From the NCBI GenBank assembly GCA_902604715.1, contig CACLAD010000008.1, positions 1 to 46,656 on the forward strand: a stretch of 46,656 nt of DNA, read 5' to 3'. Source of the DNA: an uncultured Bacteroidota bacterium (GTDB taxonomy: Bacteria > Bacteroidota > Bacteroidia > Flavobacteriales > Flavobacteriaceae). Under the pieces are notes generated by a model. That model was not told where the DNA came from and searched no databases. It worked only from the letters and a program-made list of their open reading frames with translations. The position numbers were made by a program, and so were the translations under genes. Shown piece after piece: positions 34,788-44,473 of the stretch (the stretch's first letter is position 1; each line of letters opens with the position of its first letter).

Positions 34788-35612
34788 ATGAAATTAGAGA
34801 ATTTAATATATCAGATGAAAAATAAGGATTCCTTCTTATGCATAGGTCTTGACTCCGACATTAATAAAATCCCAAAATATTTATTAAATGAAGATGATCC
34901 TATTTTCTCGTTTAACAAATCAATCATTGATCACACAAATAAATACTGTGTCGCATATAAAGTTAATACTGCATTTTACGAGTCCTTGGGGGCTAAAGGT
35001 TGGGTGTCAATGAAAAAAACTGTTGATTATATAAATAGTCATTATCCTGAAATATTCACAATTGCTGACGCAAAGAGGGGAGATATAGGAAATACAAGCA
35101 AAATGTATGCTCAATCATTTTTTACAGAAATGAATTTTGACAGTGTGACGATAAATCCCTACATGGGTTCTGACTCTGTAAAACCATTTTTGGAATTTGA
35201 AAACAGAATTGCAATTTTACTTGGTTTAACTTCAAATACTGGAGCCAATGATATCCAGCTTAAAACCACTAATAATGATGATTTCATCTTTATGGAAATG
35301 ATAAAATCATCTAAAAATTGGGGAGATAAAAACAACATGATGTACGTTGTTGGAGCAACCAAACCGGGGCATATTGAAAAAATCAGATCAATTATTCCTG
35401 ACCATTTTCTACTTATGCCTGGTGTCGGAGCGCAGGGAGGTGACTTAAATGAAATTTGTAAATATGCTCTAAATGATAATATTGGAATAATTGTTAATTC
35501 ATCAAGATCTATAATTTATGCATCAGACAATGAAACATATGCCTCTGCCGCGGCTGAACAAGCGATGATTCTTCAAAATAAAATGAAGGTAATATTATCA
35601 GAGAGAAAATAG
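34788..35612 (+). CDS. pyrF: Orotidine 5'-phosphate decarboxylase (type 2, PyrF)
   Basis: It makes UMP from OMP, the last step of de novo pyrimidine synthesis. The 274-aa protein is the longer type 2 form: 'LCIGLDSDINKIP' at the N-terminus, 'VAYKVNTAFYES', the active-site block 'IADAKRGDIGNTSKMYA' (Asp-x-Lys-x-x-Asp), 'VTINPYMGSDSVKPF', 'VVGATKPGHIEKIR' and 'LLMPGVGAQGGD'. The ATG is flush with the prfA stop, indicating one transcript for purM-prfA-pyrF. Confidence 0.96.
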   Translation: MKLENLIYQMKNKDSFLCIGLDSDINKIPKYLLNEDDPIFSFNKSIIDHTNKYCVAYKVNTAFYESLGAKGWVSMKKTVDYINSHYPEIFTIADAKRGDIGNTSKMYAQSFFTEMNFDSVTINPYMGSDSVKPFLEFENRIAILLGLTSNTGANDIQLKTTNNDDFIFMEMIKSSKNWGDKNNMMYVVGATKPGHIEKIRSIIPDHFLLMPGVGAQGGDLNEICKYALNDNIGIIVNSSRSIIYASDNETYASAAAEQAMILQNKMKVILSERK

Positions 35613-35617
35613 AATTC

Positions 35618-36532
35618 ATGAAATTATCTGTCCTTTCTTTTCCCCTTTTTTTTTTCGCTCTTTTCACATATTCACAGACAAGCGAATCTGATTACATTCA
35701 GGTATTAGGTATCGTACAGGATGCTGGGTATCCACACATTGGTTGTGAAAAAGATTGTTGTAAAGCAGTTAGTCCAGGCGATTATTTTGTCAGCTGCCTT
35801 GGGTTAGTTGATAAAACAAATAATAAAAGATACTTATTTGATGCTACCCCCGATATACATAATCAGCTAAATTTACTTGAGAAATTTTCTGATGCTAATC
35901 TTGTTGATGGTATTTTCTTAACCCATGCACACATTGGACATTATACAGGATTAATGTACTTAGGACGTGAGGGGCTAGGGGGTAAAAATATAATGGTCTA
36001 TGCACTTAAAAGAATGTCTAAGTTTCTTACAAAAAATGGCCCTTGGGATCAGTTAGTCAAACTAAATAATATTTCAATTCAAACAATATCCAACAAGGAA
36101 TTTGTAAAACTTTCAGAAAATATTTTTGTTATACCTATCAGGGTTCCACACAGAGATGAATATTCTGAGACCGTTGGTTATAAAATAATTGGAAAATCAA
36201 AAAAAGTACTTTTTATTCCTGACATTGATAAATGGGATGAATGGAAAAAGAGTATTATTGAAGAGGTAAAACTTGTTGACTATGCTTTTATTGACGGAAC
36301 CTTTTATAATGGTACAGAGCTTAATAGAGATATGAGAGAAATACCACACCCCTCAATAGAAGAGACTTTACAATTATTTTCTAATCAGCCTGTTGCTGAG
36401 AGAAATAAAATATATTTTATACATATTAATCATACTAATCCAATTTTGACAAATAAAAATGGTATTAGGGATTTGGTTGAAGGTCTAGGTTTTAATATCG
36501 CGCAGAGGGGTTTAAAATTTAAATTGGATTAG
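35618..36532 (+). CDS. Exported PqqB-like metallo-beta-lactamase fold protein
   Basis: This 304-aa protein has a signal peptide ending 'FTYSQ', then 'QVLGIVQDAGYPHIGCEKDCC' with Cys43, Cys47 and Cys48. The metal motif is 'THAHIGHYTG' (His103, His105, Gly107, His108), where the usual Asp of HxHxDH is Gly. Further candidate ligands are 'VPHRDE', 'FIPDIDKWDEW' and 'HINHTN'. The overall pattern is PqqB-like but there are no pqq genes nearby, so PQQ synthesis is unlikely. It follows pyrF by five bases. Probably a periplasmic hydrolase or oxygenase of unknown substrate. Confidence 0.85.
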   Translation: MKLSVLSFPLFFFALFTYSQTSESDYIQVLGIVQDAGYPHIGCEKDCCKAVSPGDYFVSCLGLVDKTNNKRYLFDATPDIHNQLNLLEKFSDANLVDGIFLTHAHIGHYTGLMYLGREGLGGKNIMVYALKRMSKFLTKNGPWDQLVKLNNISIQTISNKEFVKLSENIFVIPIRVPHRDEYSETVGYKIIGKSKKVLFIPDIDKWDEWKKSIIEEVKLVDYAFIDGTFYNGTELNRDMREIPHPSIEETLQLFSNQPVAERNKIYFIHINHTNPILTNKNGIRDLVEGLGFNIAQRGLKFKLD

Positions 36533-36602
36533 CAAATCAAATATAAAACTATTTCAAATTTTCATAAACTTTTAACCACTCTGTATTGTATCTTTATAAC
36601 AA

Positions 36603-37022
36603 ATGAATTGGAGCTGTAATCACACCTGGAGAAAAGCATCTGTAAATACTTTATGGTGTTTATTAGGCTGTAGTATCGGGGATTTTGGAACCATTTTTTA
36701 CTTTCAAAATATTGATCATAGCCTTTTAACATGGCAAATAATGACTTTGGCCATCATAAATGGATTATTGACCAGTATTTTACTTGAAACTTTTATATTG
36801 TCAAGACAAATGATTTTAAAGGAGGCCTTTAAAGTTGCAATTGGTATGAGTTTTATAAGTATGATCGCTATGGAACTTGCGATGAATACAATAGATGTTA
36901 TTCTCACTGGAGGGGCAAAATTGACATGGTGGGTTATTCCGATTATGTTATTCGTTGGATTTATAACTCCACTCCCGTATAATTACTATCGATTAAAAAA
37001 ATGGGGTTTTGGCTGTCATTAA
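36603..37022 (+). CDS. DUF4396 membrane protein
   Basis: This 139-aa protein starts 'MNWSCNHTWRKASVNTLWCL'. The Cys/His-containing head and the 'GCSIGDFGTI' helix are typical of DUF4396. Four hydrophobic segments are visible (about 16-33, 43-63, 75-93 and 108-125), with a Met-rich third segment ('GMSFISMIAMELAMN') and a C-terminal 'GCH'. The Cys, His and Met positions invite a metal-transport guess (copper is plausible), but this is inference. It is 70 bases after the PqqB-like gene and convergent with the amidohydrolase. Confidence 0.85.
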   Translation: MNWSCNHTWRKASVNTLWCLLGCSIGDFGTIFYFQNIDHSLLTWQIMTLAIINGLLTSILLETFILSRQMILKEAFKVAIGMSFISMIAMELAMNTIDVILTGGAKLTWWVIPIMLFVGFITPLPYNYYRLKKWGFGCH

Positions 37023-37024
37023 AT

Positions 37025-38605
37025 CTATTTAATACCGGGCTGTTTTAACTCCCAATTTTCCTCAAGCTTTTTTTCATCTACCATTTGTTTTACCTCAAGT
37101 AATAATCTTTTTGCATCATAAATTATTCCGTCTTTGATAGTAAATTTTACTCCACCAGACCTTATTACCTCATTTTTTTCGTTTAGTTTTATCGCCCCTG
37201 TCCCATACAAAGATTTTAAATTTTCTAATGGGTTTTCATCTGTAATTACAAAGTCTGCGTATTTTCCAACTTGTACACTACCGATCTTATCGTCCATTTT
37301 CAGTGCTTCAGCTCCATTCAATGTGGCTGCACGAATAACCTCAAGCGGATGGAATCCAGCTTCTCTAAGAAGTTCAAGCTCTCTTATATATGCAAAACCG
37401 TATAGTTGGTATATGAAACCAGAGTCTGAGCCTGCAGAAACTCTACCGCCTCTGTTTTTGAATTCGTTAATAAATTTCATCCATAACCTATAATTTTCTC
37501 TCCATTCAACCTCTTGCTCAGTACCCCAATAATGCCAATATGATCCGTGAGAAATTCTGCTTGGTTCGTAAAATCTCCACAATGAAGGGAGTGTATAATC
37601 TTCATGCCATTCAGCCCGTCTGGCTCTATGTAAATCTCGGTTAGCCTCATATATATTAAAGGTGGGAACGATAGTAAAGTCAAGAGAAATAAGTTCATTC
37701 ATCACATCATTCCAATGATCAGAGTAGGGTTCAGCAGCTTGTGTCCATAGTTTTCCCGCTTCTTCAAATCTGTGTTGTTCATTTTGGTAATTATAATTTG
37801 GGGGGTAATTCTGAACAGTCCTGTCATTAAACAATGCCTCTGGTAAACCATACCAATGCTCCATTGATGTTAACCCTGCTCTAGCAGAATTTAATACATT
37901 CCATCTGGCTACACTTAGCTGAGCATGGTGCATTGCAGAGCCTAAACCTAATTTTTTATTCTCATCTAATGCGGCTTTCATTATTTCAGGTTCAGCTCCA
38001 AAAAATTTAATTCCATCAGCTCCTTTTTTTGCATTTGCTCTAACCCAAGTTCTTGCCATTTCTGGTGTACTTATTGGTAAATCATTAAGAGGGTTGAAGC
38101 CTTTACTTTTCTGTCCAAAACTAGTGTAGGCAAAAATTCTAGGAGCTACAATTTTATTTTCGGCACTCAATTTTTTTAAATTTACAGCCCACTCAACTCC
38201 TCTTCCTCCTGGTTCTCTGACAGTGGTTATCCCATGAGCCATCCAGAGTCTAAAAACATAGTCATAATCAGCACCTTGCCCCGTACCTCCTATATGACCA
38301 TGCATGTCAATAAAGCCTGGAAGCAGAAACATTCCGTTTGCATCTAATTCAAATCCACCTTGCTTGAGTTTGGGTCTAGATGAATCTTTTATTTCAACTC
38401 CCGGGTATCCTACGCTTTTAATATTAACGATAATATTATTTTCAACAACAATATCTACAGGTCCTCTGGGTGGGGAGCCATCTCCATTGATTAAAGTTAC
38501 ACCTCTAATTATAAGTTGGTCATAGGGTCCGTCACCTAAATATTTTTCCTGAGAATATCCATTAAATACAAATAAGAGAATAAATAAAGAAATATATTTT
38601 TTCAT
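37025..38605 (-). CDS. Exported amidohydrolase family protein
   Basis: This 526-aa protein has a signal peptide ending 'FNGYSQ'. The amidohydrolase motif is 'LLPGFIDMHGHIGG' (His102, His104). Later metal-site candidates are 'SAMHHAQLS', 'TSMEHWYG' and 'VSAGSDSGF' (Asp). 'EVIRAATLNGAEALKMDDKIGSV' (in two blocks) and 'GKYADFVITDENPL' close the beta-sandwich domain. Such exported forms act on amide or lactam bonds, including peptides and prolidase-like substrates. It follows the M14 peptidase gene by nine bases, suggesting joint processing of peptides. Substrate unknown. Confidence 0.92.
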   Translation of the reverse strand: MKKYISLFILLFVFNGYSQEKYLGDGPYDQLIIRGVTLINGDGSPPRGPVDIVVENNIIVNIKSVGYPGVEIKDSSRPKLKQGGFELDANGMFLLPGFIDMHGHIGGTGQGADYDYVFRLWMAHGITTVREPGGRGVEWAVNLKKLSAENKIVAPRIFAYTSFGQKSKGFNPLNDLPISTPEMARTWVRANAKKGADGIKFFGAEPEIMKAALDENKKLGLGSAMHHAQLSVARWNVLNSARAGLTSMEHWYGLPEALFNDRTVQNYPPNYNYQNEQHRFEEAGKLWTQAAEPYSDHWNDVMNELISLDFTIVPTFNIYEANRDLHRARRAEWHEDYTLPSLWRFYEPSRISHGSYWHYWGTEQEVEWRENYRLWMKFINEFKNRGGRVSAGSDSGFIYQLYGFAYIRELELLREAGFHPLEVIRAATLNGAEALKMDDKIGSVQVGKYADFVITDENPLENLKSLYGTGAIKLNEKNEVIRSGGVKFTIKDGIIYDAKRLLLEVKQMVDEKKLEENWELKQPGIK

Positions 38606-38614
38606 TTTTAAAAT

Positions 38615-41137
38615 TTAATTGGTTGGGATTGAAATATTGTTGCCTAAAAATATTGCATTTAGAAATAACTTATTAGTTCCATACCAGGTTCCTCTAAAGT
38701 TTGGATTATCAGCAAATACTACAACTCTTCCAGATCCAACTTTAGAAATAATTAATGATGCAGCACCTGGAATAAAGTCTTTTTTATTTGATTCAGAAAT
38801 ATATCCGTCAATGTGAAAATCTTTTGAATATGTAGCAACAGAAGAATAATCGTTCTTAGTTTTATTTATAAACACAGTATTATTCTTGTACACTGGAATA
38901 GAATTATCGTTATAGCCAAAAGCAATTGGATGAGTTAAATCTATATCAGCTTTTAAAATAACACCACCTATTCTTTCCCTTCCAATAAACTCACTTGCAT
39001 CAACATAATTTTTTCTTGAGTGAGTTGAATCTTTTTTTGACTCAACCAAACTTTCGTTTATAAGTTTTTTGCTGATAGCCCAACTTGAACCTCCGGCTAC
39101 TGTAATCAAAGTATTTCCCTCCTCAACCCATTTTTTTATTTTTTTTACTTCATCTTTTTCTAATTGATTATAGGAGCCTGAGACCATTATCAGAGTAGTA
39201 TATTTTTTTAATGATATTCCTGAAAATTGACTAAGTTTTAATTTAGTTAATGGCAGACCGATTCTTGTATCTAACAGATGCCAAACCTCCCCAGCCTCAT
39301 ATGAATTTACCCCTTCACCAATTAACAATGCAACCTTTACAGGCTTATTTATTCTAAAATTATTACTTCCCAAATCAATTCCTTTAACACTGTAACCCGA
39401 CTCTGAATTATAAACAGGAATCTCAAACTTATTTTGCATTTCAATAATAATATCAAATAATTTTTCAGAGGATATATTTTGTTTACTAACTGGAATTAAC
39501 ACTGAACCATAATTAAATTTCTTAGAGGAATTTGATCCGTTTACTTTAATTGTAAATGGTTTAAATGCTGAATAAGTTATAATACCATTTTTTTGTAAGT
39601 GATTCAAAGCGGCAGGTGAGTTATAATCATCCCAGTCCATTACATAAGCATAATTAGACATCTTTGGCTTTAAATTTTTGACAAAACCTTCGGTAGACTT
39701 TATTTCGGATTCACCAAAAAAACTTTTAAGCTCTCTTGATTTCATATTATATATATTCGAAACACTCCAAGCAGAAGCATCATAGAATACACTGTCGACA
39801 TATTTACTATGTGTCTCAAAGAAATTTTTGACCATTCTAGATTGTGGTTGGTTGACAGGAACAACAAATTTTCCTTTGCTGTTGTATACTTTGATTTTAT
39901 GTAATAATAGTTTGTCAATAAAGGCTTTATTTCTGTTTTGATCATACATATCACCAAACTCATAAGCTTTTACTTTTTCATTTTTAAACTCTGTGACCGA
40001 AGAATTAAAGAATCTCATTTGATAATCTCTTAGCAGATCTTTATTATCAACTGCGGCCTCAACCGTGGCAATACTTGATAAATATTGGTTTCTAATTGTA
40101 AATCCAAAAGACATTGTTCCGTAGTTGGTTTCCTGTAAGTGCCCCCTTGAACTTGCCTGTTCAAATAGTATTGCTACAGCGCCTTGAACATCAGGATATG
40201 AGGAGCCATAGCCTGGATAAGTTTCATCAAATGATTCTTTGGTGTAATAAAAGGCACCAATACTATCGAGTGCTTTGACATAGTATTCAGCAAAAATCGG
40301 ACTTAAAACACTGTAGTTTTCATCGGGAATCATAGGTTTTACAGATGCATTCCTTTTCATTGGTTCAAAGAAATAATTACTATTCGTACCCATTTCGTGA
40401 AAATCAGTTACAACATTTGGATACCAGCTGTGATACCATTCTAATTTACCTCTGCTTTCCGGATTAATTCCTAATAACCAATCTCTATTTAAATCAAACC
40501 AATAGTGATTTGTTCTGCCTCTTGGCCATGCTTCATTATGCTCAGCATCATTACTATCTGCAACAAGATTAATTGATTTATATTGATTTGCCCATTGTGA
40601 ATGCCTATCTCTTCCATCTGGGTTGATTGTTGGATCAATAAAAATAACTGAGTTTTGAATTAATCTTTTGACTTTATTGTTTTCAGAGGCAACCAGCGTG
40701 TAGGCTGCTAGTATTGCAGCTTCAGCACTAGATGGTTCATTACCATGCACCCCGTATCCTAAATTCACAATTATCGGTAAGCTATTATCAATTTTTGTTT
40801 TTGTCCCAGGAACGGTGTGCTTTAGATGTTCATTCTTGATTTTTTCTAAATTATTTAAATTTTCGGTTGATGAAACGGTAAGCATAATTAAATCTCTACC
40901 TTCATGAGATTCTCCATATTTTATGAGTTGAGCTTTTTCTGAAACATTCGACAAATATTTTAGATAAGCTACAATTAGGTCATGACGAGTGTGTTCAAAG
41001 CCAATTTCATAACCAAGATATTCTTCAGGGCTTTGAATATTATTATCATATGGGCCGTTATTTTCAAGGAAATAATCCTGAGCTGTAGCTGTATTTAAAC
41101 TAAAAATAAAAGCTATAAATATTGTTGTTAATCTCAT
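38615..41137 (-). CDS. Exported M14 family zinc carboxypeptidase-like peptidase
   Basis: This 840-aa protein has a signal peptide ending 'NTATAQ'. The M14 catalytic domain (about 40-370) has zinc ligands His131 and Glu134 ('GVHGNEPSSAE') and His247 ('DFHEMGTNS'), Arg/Asn substrate-binding residues around 'DLNRDW', and the catalytic Glu326 ('ILFEQASS'). The C-terminal 400 residues include a glutamine-amidotransferase-like or Rossmann-like segment ('VALLIGEGVNSYEAGEVWHL', 'TLIMVSGSYNQL', 'TLITVAGGSSWA'), seen in large Bacteroidota M14 proteins. No T9SS domain is visible, so periplasmic location is likely. Operon with the amidohydrolase. Confidence 0.93.
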   Translation of the reverse strand: MRLTTIFIAFIFSLNTATAQDYFLENNGPYDNNIQSPEEYLGYEIGFEHTRHDLIVAYLKYLSNVSEKAQLIKYGESHEGRDLIMLTVSSTENLNNLEKIKNEHLKHTVPGTKTKIDNSLPIIVNLGYGVHGNEPSSAEAAILAAYTLVASENNKVKRLIQNSVIFIDPTINPDGRDRHSQWANQYKSINLVADSNDAEHNEAWPRGRTNHYWFDLNRDWLLGINPESRGKLEWYHSWYPNVVTDFHEMGTNSNYFFEPMKRNASVKPMIPDENYSVLSPIFAEYYVKALDSIGAFYYTKESFDETYPGYGSSYPDVQGAVAILFEQASSRGHLQETNYGTMSFGFTIRNQYLSSIATVEAAVDNKDLLRDYQMRFFNSSVTEFKNEKVKAYEFGDMYDQNRNKAFIDKLLLHKIKVYNSKGKFVVPVNQPQSRMVKNFFETHSKYVDSVFYDASAWSVSNIYNMKSRELKSFFGESEIKSTEGFVKNLKPKMSNYAYVMDWDDYNSPAALNHLQKNGIITYSAFKPFTIKVNGSNSSKKFNYGSVLIPVSKQNISSEKLFDIIIEMQNKFEIPVYNSESGYSVKGIDLGSNNFRINKPVKVALLIGEGVNSYEAGEVWHLLDTRIGLPLTKLKLSQFSGISLKKYTTLIMVSGSYNQLEKDEVKKIKKWVEEGNTLITVAGGSSWAISKKLINESLVESKKDSTHSRKNYVDASEFIGRERIGGVILKADIDLTHPIAFGYNDNSIPVYKNNTVFINKTKNDYSSVATYSKDFHIDGYISESNKKDFIPGAASLIISKVGSGRVVVFADNPNFRGTWYGTNKLFLNAIFLGNNISIPTN

Positions 41138-41219
41138 AATTTTAAATTTTAGGCGAACTATAAATTTAATAATTAAAATTTATTGATTTGTTTTCGATGT
41201 ATATTTTTAATTTTATCCA

Positions 41220-41825
41220 ATGCGATTGATTTTAATTTTAATTGTTTTTTTATTTTTTTCATGTAGAGGTGAAAAGAGATATGAAGATTTCAATTTAACC
41301 GAATATCAAAGGGAAGTTAATAATTATTTTAAAGACGCTTCTGTTTCCCCACTCAAGACTAAAGATCTAAAAAATTTTAAAGGACTTGATTTTTTTGAAT
41401 TTGATATATCATATGTTGTTTATGCTAAAATTTATAAGACACCCAATAGCTTGCCTTTTAAAATGAAAACAACCACTAATACGCCAGCTGATTTTAGAAT
41501 GTATGGAAAATTAATATTTAATCTCAATAATGAGCAACATTCATTAACAGTTTATGAAAATCTTGATTATGTAGGTGTGGATGGCTATGAAAATTATTTA
41601 TTTCTTCCATTTCTTGATCAAACAAATGGATATGAAACTTATGGTGGTGGTAGATATATAGACCTATACCAATATGAAAATGATTCCCTACTAATCAATT
41701 TCAATCGGGCCTATAATCCTAAATGCGTCTACGATGAAAATTTTTCATGTCCGATTGTGCCAAGAGATAACTTATTAAATCTTAGAGTTGAAGCAGGGGT
41801 TAAAAACTTTGTGAAAAATTATTAA
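41220..41825 (+). CDS. DUF1684 lipoprotein
   Basis: This 201-aa protein has the lipobox 'FFSC' (Cys15). The body matches DUF1684: 'FNLTEYQREVNNYFKD', 'SPLKTKDLKNFKGLDFFEFD', 'LPFLDQTNGYETYGGGRYID' and the C-terminal 'FNRAYNPKCVYDENFSCPI' with two Cys. The family has no established biochemical function. The neighbouring crcB gene converges on it with a gap of two bases. The divergent M14 gene starts 82 bases away. Confidence 0.88.
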   Translation: MRLILILIVFLFFSCRGEKRYEDFNLTEYQREVNNYFKDASVSPLKTKDLKNFKGLDFFEFDISYVVYAKIYKTPNSLPFKMKTTTNTPADFRMYGKLIFNLNNEQHSLTVYENLDYVGVDGYENYLFLPFLDQTNGYETYGGGRYIDLYQYENDSLLINFNRAYNPKCVYDENFSCPIVPRDNLLNLRVEAGVKNFVKNY

Positions 41826-41827
41826 AG

Positions 41828-42196
41828 CTATCTGTTGGTGAGATAAAAACCGATAAAAACAGCTAAAATTCCAATTAACACGGAACCAACAGTATAAAAG
41901 GAGAAATTAAAAAGTTCTCCATTTTTTATTAGTTCTAAATTTTCATTTGCAAAGGTTGAAAATGTAGTAAATCCACCACAAAACCCAGTGGCTAATAAAA
42001 GTGTTTGATTTGAGGTCAATGTATTTTCCTTTTGGGCATATCCTAATATCACTCCAATAAACAGACATCCTAATATATTAACAGTGAATGTTCCAAAGGG
42101 CAAAACCTTGGAATATTGGTTCATTGTAATGGTAACTAAATATCTAAGACCACTGCCCAATCCACCACCTAAAAAAACTAATAGAAAACTTTTCAT
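41828..42196 (-). CDS. crcB: Fluoride channel CrcB (Fluc)
   Basis: Fluc proteins are dimeric channels that let fluoride leave the cell. The 122-aa protein has four helices and the family's signatures 'GGGLGSGLRYLVT' in helix 1, 'GTFTVNILGCLFIGV' in helix 2 and 'ATGFCGGFTTFSTFANE' in helix 3, where the Phe and polar residues line the pore and the Na+ site sits. No fluoride riboswitch pseudoknot could be recognised in the 60 bases upstream. It is divergent from the M3 peptidase gene. Confidence 0.95.
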   Translation of the reverse strand: MKSFLLVFLGGGLGSGLRYLVTITMNQYSKVLPFGTFTVNILGCLFIGVILGYAQKENTLTSNQTLLLATGFCGGFTTFSTFANENLELIKNGELFNFSFYTVGSVLIGILAVFIGFYLTNR

Positions 42197-42303
42197 AATT
42201 ATTACAAAAACTAATTTAAACTTAATTGTTTAATCAACATTAATTATTATGAGAAATAATGCCAAAAAGCCCTATATTTACAAGTTCACTTAATAATCCC
42301 AAT

Positions 42304-44451
42304 ATGAAAAGACTAATATTAATTACAGCCTTACTTTTTATTGTAAGCTGTCAACAAAAATCGAAGATGGATCCAAACATTAACCCATTTTTCCAAGAAT
42401 GGAATACAGCATATGAAGTACCCCCATTTTTAGATATAAAGGACGTACACTACATGCCAGCATATGAGCAAGGGATGAAAGAAAATCTTGAAGAAATTGA
42501 TGCAATTGTCAATAATCCTGAAGCTCCAACATTTGCTAATACCATAGAAGAACTTGAAAGAACTGGAAAATTACTTTCTAAGGTAGGACGTGTATTTTCA
42601 AATTTAGCCAGTTCCAATACGAACCCTAAATTACAAGAATTACAGCGTGAGTTAAGCCCTATGCTTTCAGCACACTATGATAAAATCTCTTTGAATGAAG
42701 GTTTATTCAATAGGGTTGATGCAATATGGCAAAACAGAGAAAATCTTGATTTGACCAAAGAACAAGCTAAATTATTAAATGATACAAGAAAGGGGTTTGT
42801 ACGTAGTGGTGCACTATTAAGTGAAGATCAGAAAGAAAGAATATCTGAGATTAATTCAAAAATTTCTGGTCTAACAACTTCTTTTGGTCAAAACCTTTTA
42901 GCAGAAACAAATGGTTTTGAACTTATTCTTGAATCATCAGATTTAGAGGGTTTATCAGATGGAGTAATAGCGGCGGCAGCTGATGCAGCCTCACAGAAAA
43001 TGGATGCAGCTGAGTCTGATGAAGAAAAAGACAAATACAAAGACAAATATGTTTTTACTCCACACCGAAGTAGTATGTATCCGTTTTTAACAGAATCAAC
43101 ACGTAGAGATTTGAGAGAAAAACTATATAATTCTTATGTAATGCGTGGTGACAATAATAACGATACTGATAATAAAAAAACAGCTGCTCAAATTGCTAAA
43201 CTTCGTGCTGAAAGAGCCCAGATAATGGGATATAAAACACATGCTCATTTTATTTTAGATGACAACATGCTTAAAAGCCCAGAAGAAGTATATGATTTAT
43301 TAAATAAGCTATGGAAACCAGCGGTCAAAAGAGCTAAGGTTGAGGTTGCTGATATGCAAGCTGTAGCTGATGCAGAAGGATATGATTTTAAAGTAGCTGC
43401 TTGGGATTGGTGGCATTATTCTGAAAAAGTTCGTAAAGAAAAATACGATTTAGATGAATCAGCTATTAAGCCATATCTATCTCTAGATAATGTTCTTCAG
43501 GGTGTTTTTAACACCACCAATAAATTATGGGGGTTAAACTTTACTGAAATTTTTGATATAGATCTTTATCATCCTGATGCTAGAATATGGGAGGTTACAG
43601 ATAAGGACGGTAGTCATTTAGGTATTTTTATTGGAGATTATTTTACAAGATCTAACAAACGTGGTGGGGCTTGGATGAGTAGTTTTAAGGGACAGTCAAA
43701 TCTTGACGGAAGAGAACGCCCAATTGTGGTAAATGTATGTAATTTTCCTGCGCCTGTTGGCGATGATCCAGCTTTATTAAGCTTTGATAATGTAGTGACA
43801 TTATTCCATGAATTTGGCCATGCCATGCACGGAACTTTAACCGACGTAAAATATGGAAGTATGGCAGGTACATCCGGTCCAAGAGATTTTATTGAATTAC
43901 CTTCTCAGTTACTTGAGCACTGGGCAAGTGAGCCTCAAGTGTTAAAATCTTTTGCCACACACTATGAAACAGGGGATCCAATTCCAGATGAATTAATAGA
44001 AAAATTACTAAATGCATCTAAATTCAATCAAGGATTTATTAATACGGAATATTTAGCTGCTTCATTATTAGACATGGACTGGCATACAATTTCTGCTAAT
44101 GATGAACTAAAAGACGCAAACAAGTTTGAATCAGAATCAATGAAAAAAGTTGGTCTGATAGGTGAAATAGCTCCAAGATATAGAACTACATATTTTGCAC
44201 ATATCTTCTCTGGTGGATACTCATCAGGTTATTATAGTTATGTTCACGCTGCCGTACTTGATTCTGATGCATTTGAAGCATTTAAAGAGGCAGGGGATGT
44301 TTTTGATCCAGTTCTTTCTTCAAAATTGAGATCTAGTATATATTCTATGGGGTCAACTGATGAAGCAATGGATTTATTTGTAGAATTTAGAGGTAGAAAG
44401 CCTATTATTGAGCCGTTATTAAAAGTTAGAGGATTAGACGGTAGTGAATAA
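42304..44451 (+). CDS. M3 family metallopeptidase lipoprotein (Dcp-like peptidyl-dipeptidase)
   Basis: The ATG at 42304 gives 715 aa with a lipobox 'FIVSC' (Cys16); an ATG 15 codons earlier would mask the signal peptide and is less likely. The zinc motif 'LFHEFGHAMHG' begins near His502, with the third ligand Glu in 'DFIELPSQLLEHW'. 'GGYSSGYYSYVHAAVLDSDAF' (in two blocks) is the Dcp/OpdA signature. The 'NPFFQEWNTAYEVPPF' N-terminus matches Bacteroidota Dcp homologs. It removes dipeptides or short peptides, probably in the periplasm or at the outer membrane given the lipid anchor. Confidence 0.94.
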   Translation: MKRLILITALLFIVSCQQKSKMDPNINPFFQEWNTAYEVPPFLDIKDVHYMPAYEQGMKENLEEIDAIVNNPEAPTFANTIEELERTGKLLSKVGRVFSNLASSNTNPKLQELQRELSPMLSAHYDKISLNEGLFNRVDAIWQNRENLDLTKEQAKLLNDTRKGFVRSGALLSEDQKERISEINSKISGLTTSFGQNLLAETNGFELILESSDLEGLSDGVIAAAADAASQKMDAAESDEEKDKYKDKYVFTPHRSSMYPFLTESTRRDLREKLYNSYVMRGDNNNDTDNKKTAAQIAKLRAERAQIMGYKTHAHFILDDNMLKSPEEVYDLLNKLWKPAVKRAKVEVADMQAVADAEGYDFKVAAWDWWHYSEKVRKEKYDLDESAIKPYLSLDNVLQGVFNTTNKLWGLNFTEIFDIDLYHPDARIWEVTDKDGSHLGIFIGDYFTRSNKRGGAWMSSFKGQSNLDGRERPIVVNVCNFPAPVGDDPALLSFDNVVTLFHEFGHAMHGTLTDVKYGSMAGTSGPRDFIELPSQLLEHWASEPQVLKSFATHYETGDPIPDELIEKLLNASKFNQGFINTEYLAASLLDMDWHTISANDELKDANKFESESMKKVGLIGEIAPRYRTTYFAHIFSGGYSSGYYSYVHAAVLDSDAFEAFKEAGDVFDPVLSSKLRSSIYSMGSTDEAMDLFVEFRGRKPIIEPLLKVRGLDGSE

Positions 44452-44473
44452 ATTTACTTACTAACATTTCATT

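Noticed and set aside
42197-42303. Fluoride riboswitch upstream of crcB
   Set aside because: The short AT-rich gap shows no recognisable crcB-motif pseudoknot.
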